This document shows positions 6,875 through 12,060 of a DNA stretch of 12,060 nucleotides, one piece after another. The notes beneath the pieces were generated by a model. That model saw nothing but the letters and a program-made list of their open reading frames with translations. It was not told the DNA's origin and did no database searches. This DNA comes from an uncultured Pseudomonadota bacterium (lineage in GTDB: Bacteria; Pseudomonadota; Gammaproteobacteria; Burkholderiales; Thiobacillaceae), in assembly GCA_903918705.1 (NCBI GenBank), contig CAIXFP010000476.1, positions 1 through 12,060 on the forward strand. Reading direction: 5' to 3'. Position numbers and translations under genes: made by a program. Position 1 is the stretch's first letter. Every line of letters starts with the position of its first letter.

Positions 6875-7108
6875 ATGAATGGCCAGATTGAAGCAATGGT
6901 GGAGCAGGCCAGGACATTGACGGCTGAAGAGCGTGTGGCCTTGCTGGACGCACTGAATGAACTCGTCTATCCGCCGGATTCCGCATGGCAAGAGGCCTGG
7001 GCCAAGGAATGTGAAGACCGGCTTGCCGCCTATGAAAATGGCAGAATCGAAGCGGAGGATTTCGATGTGGTGATGGCACGGTTGCGCAAGGAATATCTCC
7101 CCAAATGA
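6875..7108 (+). CDS. Antitoxin, putative addiction-module component (PF09720-like)
   Basis: This short acidic protein of 77 residues has the family's opening helix: a Met-rich start, then EQARTLTAEERVALLDALNELV, followed by an Asp/Glu-rich middle (WQEAWAKECEDRLAAYENGRIEAEDFDVVMARLRKEY). This is the pattern of the Unstab_antitox/TIGR02574 family, usually encoded just upstream of a RelE/ParE toxin. It would bind and neutralise the toxin and may repress its own promoter, though no DNA-binding motif is evident. AAGGAAA about 6 bases before ATG 6875 decides the start. Its stop overlaps the toxin start by four bases (ATGA), so the two are translationally coupled. Confidence 0.8.
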   Translation: MNGQIEAMVEQARTLTAEERVALLDALNELVYPPDSAWQEAWAKECEDRLAAYENGRIEAEDFDVVMARLRKEYLPK

Positions 7109-7407
7109 GAGTGCGCATGCTCTCCATCGCCGAAATCGAAATGGTGGAGGCGATGACCTGGTACCGAGAGCGAAGCCCGCGCGCTGCCGAAGGCCTTTGG
7201 CTGAAAGTCCAGGAAGCGAAGCGATCCATGGCCCTCTTCCCCCTTGCCGCGCCGCTGATTTCCGCGAAGGTCCGCCGTTTTATCCTGTCCGGCTATCCCT
7301 ACGACCTGGTTTATTCGGTGCGTGAGGAGGAAATTGTAATACTCGCATTCGCGCACCATAGTCGGAAGCCGGGATATTGGCTGGAGCGGTTGGGGCAATT
7401 GCATTGA
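7105..7407 (+). CDS. RelE/ParE-family toxin
   Basis: This 100-residue basic protein has the compact RelE/ParE fold signature: two N-terminal helices (IEMVEAMTWYRERSPRAAEGLWLKVQEAKRSM) followed by strands ending VRRFILSGYPYDLVYSVREEEIVILAFAHHSRKPGYW. The RRF..GYPY..VYSV..EEIVILAFAH.R.P.YW pattern is that of the group that pairs with PF09720 antitoxins. Members either cut ribosome-bound mRNA (RelE) or poison DNA gyrase (ParE). The sequence alone does not say which. The ATG start overlaps the antitoxin stop, and its 3' end overlaps the possible methyltransferase start, tying it to the restriction-modification genes. Confidence 0.85.
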   Translation: MRVRMLSIAEIEMVEAMTWYRERSPRAAEGLWLKVQEAKRSMALFPLAAPLISAKVRRFILSGYPYDLVYSVREEEIVILAFAHHSRKPGYWLERLGQLH

Positions 7408-8900
7408 ATACAAGATTGATTACTCAGGGTTTTCACGAATTCCGTGGTCTGTCCCCAGTACTCGCCACCCCCACGCCAGCCCACCGCTCTGCCCTCGGCC
7501 AGTTCATGACCCCGCCCGGTGTGGCGCGTTTCATCGCTTCCCTGTTCCCGCCCGCCAACACGCGAACCTGCCGCCTGCTCGATGCCGGCGCCGGGGTGGG
7601 GGGCTTGTCTGCTGCGTTTCTGGATCGTTGCATGGCGGGTGAGTTGGACTTCGCTTCGCTGTCGGTGGACGCCTACGAGTTCGACGAGGCCTTGCTGGAT
7701 GGCCTGCGCCAGACCTTGGCGGGGTATGCCGCCCGCCTGCCGTTGTCGGCGAGGGTATTGCCGGGGGATTTCGTCGAGCAGGCGGTATCCGCGCTGGGTT
7801 TGTGGGGCGGGCCGCGTTATAGCCATGCCATCCTGAATCCGCCCTACAAGAAGGTGCAGTCCCAGTCCCGCCATCGGCTGTTGCTGCGCCAGGCGGGGAT
7901 AGAAACCTCCAATCTCTATTCCGCTTTTGTCGCGCTGGCTTTGGCGTTGATCGAGGACGGCGGGCAGTTGGTTGCGATCATTCCGCGCAGTTTCTGCAAC
8001 GGCCCATATTTCCGGCCGTTCCGGGATTTCCTGCTGGAGCGCGCGGCGATACGCCATCTGCATCTATTCGCGGCGCGCGACAAGGCCTTCCGCGAGGACG
8101 GGGTGTTGCAGGAGAACCTGATCCTGCGGCTGGAACGGGGCGGCGCGCAGGGTCCGGTGACGGTGTCCACCTCCACCGATGACAGTTTCGCGGATTACGT
8201 CGAACACCTTCACCCCTTCGAGCACATCGTTTTGCCGGGTGATCCGGAACGTTTCATCCACATTCCCACCTCGCCCGAAGCGCCGGCCCATGAGGCTTTG
8301 CCCGGTTTGAGCCATACCTTGGCGGAGTTGGGGCTGGAGGTTTCCACCGGGCCGGTGGTGGATTTCCGCCTGCGTGACTGGCTGCGCGATCAGCCTGGGG
8401 CTGATACCGTGCCGTTGCTCTATCCCGGCCATTTCCGCGCCGGCCGTCTGGTCTGGCCGCTGGCTGATTCTCGCAAGCCCAATGCCATCGTCCAGCATGA
8501 TGCAACCGCCAAGTGGCTTTATCCCGCCGGCTGCTATTGCGTGACCCGGCGCTTGTCTTCCAAGGAGGAGAAGCACCGCATCGTGGCGGGCGTGGTGGAC
8601 CCGGCGCTGCTGCCCGGCGTTTCCGCTTTGGGCTTCGAGAACCATCTCAATGTGTTCCACCAGGGACGCCAGGGTTTGCCGGAATTGCTGGCGCGGGGCC
8701 TGGCGACTTTCCTCAACAGCGACATCGCGGATGCGCAATTCCGCCGCTTCAACGGCCATACCCAAGTCAACGCCACCGATCTGCGCCAGATGCGTTATCC
8801 GTGCCGCGCGTTGCTGGTTGAACTGGGCAACTGGGCGAAGGAACGAGGCGATCAGGCCCTGGCCGAGGTGGAGGCGAAACTGGAGGCCTTGCTGGCATGA
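7377..8900 (+). CDS. Type II N6-adenine DNA methyltransferase (BsuBI/PstI-type)
   Basis: Transfers methyl from S-adenosylmethionine to adenine in the recognition site and so protects host DNA from the adjacent nuclease. Motif X is GQFMTPP (41-47), SAM-binding motif I is LLDAGAGVGG (67-76), motif IV is NPPY (154-157). An expected target-recognition region fills the C-terminal half. About 500 residues matches M.PstI and M.BsuBI. No ATG occurs before motif X, so the start is non-ATG. TTG 7377, behind GGAAG, is used here; it overlaps the toxin gene by 31 bases. TTG 7404, overlapping the toxin stop, or TTG 7416 are alternatives. The stop overlaps the endonuclease ATG by four bases. Activity is clear, site specificity inferred from the partner. 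Confidence 0.88.
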   Translation: MAGAVGAIALNTRLITQGFHEFRGLSPVLATPTPAHRSALGQFMTPPGVARFIASLFPPANTRTCRLLDAGAGVGGLSAAFLDRCMAGELDFASLSVDAYEFDEALLDGLRQTLAGYAARLPLSARVLPGDFVEQAVSALGLWGGPRYSHAILNPPYKKVQSQSRHRLLLRQAGIETSNLYSAFVALALALIEDGGQLVAIIPRSFCNGPYFRPFRDFLLERAAIRHLHLFAARDKAFREDGVLQENLILRLERGGAQGPVTVSTSTDDSFADYVEHLHPFEHIVLPGDPERFIHIPTSPEAPAHEALPGLSHTLAELGLEVSTGPVVDFRLRDWLRDQPGADTVPLLYPGHFRAGRLVWPLADSRKPNAIVQHDATAKWLYPAGCYCVTRRLSSKEEKHRIVAGVVDPALLPGVSALGFENHLNVFHQGRQGLPELLARGLATFLNSDIADAQFRRFNGHTQVNATDLRQMRYPCRALLVELGNWAKERGDQALAEVEAKLEALLA

Positions 8901-9841
8901 GCAAGCACCCACGCATCGACGAAGCGCTCGCCATCCTCTCCACGCTGGGATTGCCGCGGGCGCAGCAAAACGAGCGTTCCGCCCTCTGCCTGCTGGCATT
9001 GCTGGGACTGATGCCGGATACAGCCTGGGCCAAGGCGGGCAACCCGCTGTTGGGCATTACCCCGATGATGGAATTCAGCCGAGAGCAGTACAGCAAGCAG
9101 TACGCGCCCAACACCCGCGAGACCTTCCGCCGCCAGACCATGCACCAGTTCGTCGCGGCGGGTATCGCGCTATACAACCCGGACAACCCCGCGCGTCCGG
9201 TGAACAGCCCCAAGGCGGTTTACCAGATCGAACCGGCGACGCTCGACTTGTTGCGTAGTTATGGCTCGCGTGCCTGGGCGCGCAAACTGAAAACCTATCT
9301 CGACGGCCGTGAGGGCCTGGCCACGCGCTATGCCCAACTCAGGGAAACCGCGCGCATCCCCGTGCGGATCGCCGACGGCAAGCGCATCCGCCTGAGCCCC
9401 GGTGAGCACAGTGCCTTGATCAAGGCCATCGTCGAGGAATTCGCCTCCCGCTTCGTGCCGGGCGGTACGCTGCTCTATGCCGGCGACACCGGGGAGAAGT
9501 GGGGGTATTTTGACGCGACGGCCTTGCACGAACTGGGTGTTCGGGTGGATGCCCACGGCAAGATGCCGGATGTGGCCATCCATGACCCAACACGCGGCTG
9601 GTTGATTCTGGTGGAGGCCGTGACCAGCCACGGCCCGGTGGACGGCAAACGCCATGACGAACTGGCACGCTTGTTCGCCGCTTCGAGCGCGGGGTTGGTG
9701 TTCGTGACCGCTTTTCCGACAAGCGCGCTGATGGCCCGCTATGTTTCCGAGTTCGCCTGGGAAACCGAAGTCTGGGTGGCGGATGTTCCCACCCATCTGA
9801 TCCATTTCAATGGCTCGCGCTTCCTCGGCCCTTATCGGTAG
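8897..9841 (+). CDS. BsuBI/PstI-family type II restriction endonuclease
   Basis: This 314-residue protein is close in length to BsuBI and PstI. The N-terminal half is helical and the C-terminal half carries the family core: GDTGEKWGYFD (196-206), HGKMPDVAIHD (220-230) and GWLILVEAVTSHGPVDGKRHDEL (from about 234). Asp225 and Glu240 are the likely metal-binding acids of a PD-(D/E)XK-like site. The usual nearby lysine is replaced, as EAVTS reads EAV, which is the form in this family. BsuBI and PstI cut CTGCAG, so the same or a related site is predicted here. At least two CTGCAG sites occur in this window (4090, 6494), so host protection by the upstream methyltransferase would be needed. ATGA overlap couples it to that gene. 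Confidence 0.87.
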   Translation: MSKHPRIDEALAILSTLGLPRAQQNERSALCLLALLGLMPDTAWAKAGNPLLGITPMMEFSREQYSKQYAPNTRETFRRQTMHQFVAAGIALYNPDNPARPVNSPKAVYQIEPATLDLLRSYGSRAWARKLKTYLDGREGLATRYAQLRETARIPVRIADGKRIRLSPGEHSALIKAIVEEFASRFVPGGTLLYAGDTGEKWGYFDATALHELGVRVDAHGKMPDVAIHDPTRGWLILVEAVTSHGPVDGKRHDELARLFAASSAGLVFVTAFPTSALMARYVSEFAWETEVWVADVPTHLIHFNGSRFLGPYR

Positions 9842-9881
9842 TATCCACGGGCTTCCCCACATCCAACCCAAGCTCACAACC

Positions 9882-10529
9882 ATGAACATTTCCCCCGAAC
9901 AGATCGGCGAATTCCTCAAGCTCAACCCGGACTACTTCGTCGGCCACCCGGAATTGCTGGCCGACATCACCGTGCCCAACCCCTACAGCGGCCAGGCCAT
10001 CTCCCTGGGCGAGCGGCAGGTGCTGGCGCTGCGCGACAAGTCGCGCGGGCTGGAAATCAAGCTGCGCGAATTCATCCAGTTCGCCGAGGAGAACGACGCC
10101 ATCGGCGACAAGCTGCACAAGCTGTCCTTAGCCCTGATGCGCGCCAAGACCCTGGAAGCGGCGCTGCAATCCCTCTACCTGGGCCTGTCGGAAAGCTTCT
10201 CGGTGCCGCACACCGCCGTGCGCATCTGGGCGGCCGGCGCGCCGGACCTGCCCGAGTTCGCCCGCGCCAGCCCTGATATCGAGGTGCTGGTGGAGAGCCT
10301 GAACCAGCCGCAATGCGGCCCCGAGGTGCCGGAGGAGGTGCGCGCCTGGTTCGGCGAAGTGGGTGCCCACCAGAAATCCTTCGCCCTGGCGCCGCTCCAG
10401 GAAGGCAATCTCACTGGCCTCATGGTGCTGGCCTCCGAGGACGCCCGCCGCTTCTACCCGGAAATGGGCACCCTTTACCTGTCCTGGCTGGCGGAACTGG
10501 CCGGCGCCGCCTGCGCCCGCTTCGTCTAA
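9882..10529 (+). CDS. DUF484 family protein
   Basis: This 215-residue cytoplasmic protein of the DUF484 family (YigA-like) has a fold predicted to be GAF-like. The family opening PEQIGEFLKLNPDYFVGHPELLADITVPNP and the SLGERQVLALRDKSRGLEIKLREFIQFAEEN coiled-coil stretch are diagnostic. The C-terminal GAF-like part contains LAPLQEGNLTGLMVLASEDARRFYPEMGTLYLSWLAELA. The frame is open from 9810, overlapping the endonuclease, but family similarity begins at ATG 9882, which I take as the start. No function is firmly known. In many proteobacteria it sits between dapF and xerC. Here the toxin-antitoxin/restriction cassette separates it from dapF, and no xerC follows. Confidence 0.88.
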   Translation: MNISPEQIGEFLKLNPDYFVGHPELLADITVPNPYSGQAISLGERQVLALRDKSRGLEIKLREFIQFAEENDAIGDKLHKLSLALMRAKTLEAALQSLYLGLSESFSVPHTAVRIWAAGAPDLPEFARASPDIEVLVESLNQPQCGPEVPEEVRAWFGEVGAHQKSFALAPLQEGNLTGLMVLASEDARRFYPEMGTLYLSWLAELAGAACARFV

Positions 10530-10567
10530 GCCGCCTGCGAGTCCCGCAACGGGGCTCCCGACCCAGC

Positions 10568-10600
10568 GCGCGGGCATCTTCGGATGCCCGCGCCGTTTTT
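10568..10600 (+). terminator. Rho-independent terminator of the DUF484 transcript
   Basis: An 11-bp perfect GC-rich stem (10568-10578 with 10583-10593), a stable TTCG tetraloop and a TTTTT run at 10596-10600. It lies 38 bases after the DUF484 stop and insulates the dcw cluster. Confidence 0.92.
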
Positions 10601-10745
10601 CAGGAAATATTCCGGCGCTTCGCCCCCTCAACTTAAAGTGGAACATTAAGTTCCTATCGTAGGCCACTCATTCAAAACAAACATTGCAATGAGTGAGCTT
10701 TCTTTCGTAAGTCCTTGAGCCGATTGATTTTTTCCTAAATCGTCC
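10601..10745. promoter_or_regulatory. AT-richer regulatory gap with two small inverted repeats upstream of mraZ
   Basis: AACTTAA (10630-10636) is inverted at 10646-10652, and CACTCATT (10665-10672) is inverted at 10688-10695. The stretch is clearly less GC-rich than its neighbours and has no ORF. These could be regulator-binding sites for the dcw promoter, but I recognise no named site. Confidence 0.4.
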
Positions 10746-10775
10746 TTGACGATGGGGATTTGATTTCTCTATAGT
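10746..10775 (+). promoter_or_regulatory. Sigma-70 promoter of the dcw cluster (Pmra)
   Basis: TTGACG (10746-10751) and TATAGT (10770-10775) are near-consensus -35 and -10 hexamers with an 18-bp spacer. Transcription would start near 10782, giving a leader of about 58 bases to the mraZ ATG. Confidence 0.75.
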
Positions 10776-10799
10776 GGGCGGAAGTGGGAAATGGTGTCG
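10775..10799 (+). promoter_or_regulatory. MraZ operator: TGGGN direct repeats
   Basis: TGGGC (10775-10779) and TGGGA (10785-10789) are exactly 10 bp apart. A degenerate third unit TGTCG follows at 10795-10799. MraZ is known to repress its own promoter through TGGGN boxes with 5-bp spacers. Here the boxes overlap the end of the -10 hexamer and the start site, as expected for repression. Confidence 0.75.
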
Positions 10800-10839
10800 A
10801 TTTGTGTCGCCAAGTGCACCACGGAGGAGAGATCAAGGC

Positions 10840-11313
10840 ATGTTTACGGGTTCAACGCAGATGGCGCTGGATGGGAAAGGCCGCTTGGCCATTCCGGCGC
10901 GCCTGCGCGAGCGCCTGGCTGCCGCCTGTGGCGGCCATCTCGTCCTGACGGCGGACCCCACCAGCGGTTGCCTGCTGCTCTACCCCATGCCGGAGTGGGA
11001 AAAAGTCGCCGCCAAGCTCAACGCACTGCCCAGCCTGGACCCCATCGCCAAGGATCTGAAACGCCTGGTGATCGGTTCCGCCGAGGAAGTGGAGCCGGAC
11101 GGCGCCGGTCGCATCCTGATTTCGCCCATGCTGCGCCGTTTCGCCAAGCTGGAGAAAAGCGTGGCCCTGGTGGGCCAGGGCGAGAAGTTCGAGATCTGGG
11201 ACGACGCCACCTGGTCAGGCCTGTTCGACAAGGCCGCCCAGTTCTCGCAGCAACTCGCGGACGCCGCTCGTGACGGCACCTTGTCCGAAGGGCTCAAAGG
11301 TTTCTCCCTGTGA
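10840..11313 (+). CDS. mraZ: Transcriptional regulator MraZ
   Basis: This 157-residue protein is the first gene of the dcw (division and cell wall) cluster. It has two tandem AbrB/SpoVT-like half-domains, each with the DXXXR DNA-contact motif: DGKGR (Asp11-Arg15) and DGAGR (Asp87-Arg91). MraZ assembles as a ring that binds TGGGN repeats and represses its own operon. The ATG at 10840 matches the family start MFTGSTQMALDGKGRLAIP and is preceded by GGAGGAGA at 9 bases. The frame extends upstream to 10774 but that part would overlap the promoter. The final TGA overlaps the GTG start of rsmH, so the two are translationally coupled. Autoregulation through the operator upstream is likely. Confidence 0.95.
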   Translation: MFTGSTQMALDGKGRLAIPARLRERLAAACGGHLVLTADPTSGCLLLYPMPEWEKVAAKLNALPSLDPIAKDLKRLVIGSAEEVEPDGAGRILISPMLRRFAKLEKSVALVGQGEKFEIWDDATWSGLFDKAAQFSQQLADAARDGTLSEGLKGFSL

Positions 11314-12060
11314 GCACCCAGGCCGTTCACGCCCGGCGCCGAGTCGACCCAAGCCAGGCGGCGGGCGCCAGCGGGGAGCACGTTCCCGTCCTGCTGGAGG
11401 AAGCGGTGGCCGCCCTGAACCTGCGCGACGACGGCATCTACGTGGACGCCACCTTCGGACGCGGCGGCCACAGCCGGGCGATCCTGGCGAAGCTGGGGCC
11501 GAACGGCCGGCTGCTGGGGCTGGACCGGGATCCGGCCGCGGTGGCGGTGGGCAACACCTGGAACGATGCCCGTTTTCGCATGGTCCATGCCGCGTTTTCG
11601 GGGGTGGCCGAGGCGGTGCGGGCGGCGGGGGTCGCAAAAGTCGATGGGGTCTTGTTCGACCTGGGGGTGTCCAGCCCGCAACTGGACGAAGCCGAGCGGG
11701 GCTTCAGTTTTCGTTTCGACGCCCCCCTGGACATGCGCATGGATACCAGCCGCGGCATGACCGCCGCGGAATGGTTGAACCAGGCACCGGTAGAGGAGAT
11801 TGCACAAGTTGTCAGGGACTATGGCGAAGAGCGGTTTGCTAAGGGGGTTGCAAGGGCGATTGCGGCGGCAAGAGCGGTCGCGCCGATCACAAGCACCCGC
11901 CAGCTCGCTACGGTGGTCGCCGGCGCCGTGCGCACCCGCGAACGCGGCCAGGATCCGGCGACGCGCACGTTTCAAGCTGTGCGGATTTTCATTAACCGCG
12001 AGCTTGAAGAGATTGCACAGGCATTGCCGCAAGCGGCGGCCTTGCTGAAAACGGGCGGAC
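11310..12060 (+). CDS. rsmH: 16S rRNA (cytosine-1402-N4) methyltransferase RsmH (MraW), 3' end missing
   Basis: The first 250 codons of RsmH are present; the reading frame stays open to the window end and about 60 residues remain outside. The enzyme methylates N4 of C1402 in the 16S rRNA decoding centre using S-adenosylmethionine. Seen motifs are HVPVLLEEAV (24-33), the SAM-binding DATFGRGGHSRAIL (46-59), LDRDP (71-75), FDLGVSSPQLDEAERGFSFRFDAPLDMRMD and FQAVRIFINREL. The start is GTG 11310, overlapping the mraZ stop as GTGA. This gives an N-terminal tail about 17 residues longer than E. coli RsmH, rich in Arg/Ala and lacking similarity, but no better start follows before the conserved part. 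ftsL and ftsI would be expected next. Confidence 0.95.
   Translation, partial: MSTQAVHARRRVDPSQAAGASGEHVPVLLEEAVAALNLRDDGIYVDATFGRGGHSRAILAKLGPNGRLLGLDRDPAAVAVGNTWNDARFRMVHAAFSGVAEAVRAAGVAKVDGVLFDLGVSSPQLDEAERGFSFRFDAPLDMRMDTSRGMTAAEWLNQAPVEEIAQVVRDYGEERFAKGVARAIAAARAVAPITSTRQLATVVAGAVRTRERGQDPATRTFQAVRIFINRELEEIAQALPQAAALLKTGG

Noticed and set aside
11270..11842. Plus-strand 190-residue ORF over the rsmH start
   Set aside because: It is in another frame, Gly/Arg/Pro-rich, and conflicts with the clear RsmH frame starting at GTG 11310.
1..12060. CRISPR array, tRNA or rRNA genes
   Set aside because: No regularly spaced repeats and no tRNA or rRNA signatures were seen on either strand.

Overview
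The window is GC-rich and carries ordinary chromosomal housekeeping genes of a Gram-negative proteobacterium. Betaproteobacteria is the best guess (inference). The reasons are a type IV pilin beside a pilin-glycosylation type ligase, a class I-like PPK2, dapF with a DUF484 gene, and the mraZ-rsmH start of the division/cell-wall (dcw) cluster.

Left end (1-625): a decayed group II intron on the minus strand. The C-terminal part of its reverse transcriptase/maturase runs off the window start, and a likely intron 5' end (GTGCG) lies at about 387. It abuts an 18-bp perfect inverted repeat (389-406/459-476). No gene is recognised in 477-625.

Surface block (626-3143, minus): pilA, with a sigma-54-like -24/-12 promoter, then a hairpin terminator/attenuator, then a Wzy_C-family O-antigen ligase/PglL-type oligosaccharyltransferase that probably glycosylates the pilin. 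The ligase gene contains an in-frame palindromic repeat.

ppk2 (3364-4431, minus) follows, divergent from a plus-strand run of an RsuA-type pseudouridine synthase, a CoA-binding YccU-like protein and dapF. dapF carries a second, different palindromic element of about 99 bp (33 codons), inserted in frame.

Between dapF and DUF484, neighbours in many proteobacteria, sits a four-gene selfish cassette (6875-9841): antitoxin, RelE/ParE toxin, N6-adenine methyltransferase, and BsuBI/PstI-family restriction endonuclease. Every internal junction overlaps by a few bases. The methylase and nuclease together are a type II restriction-modification system, predicted from family membership to act at CTGCAG.

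Right end (10530-12060): a strong terminator closes DUF484. An AT-richer regulatory stretch with two small inverted repeats follows. Next comes a near-consensus sigma-70 promoter overlapped by 10-bp-spaced TGGGN boxes (the MraZ operator), then mraZ and the 5' part of rsmH, which the window end cuts. xerC, often found after DUF484, is not here.

The most unusual points are the two unrelated palindromic repeats tolerated inside coding sequences (one in the normally essential dapF) and the compact toxin-antitoxin plus restriction-modification addiction cassette. I found no wholly new system.
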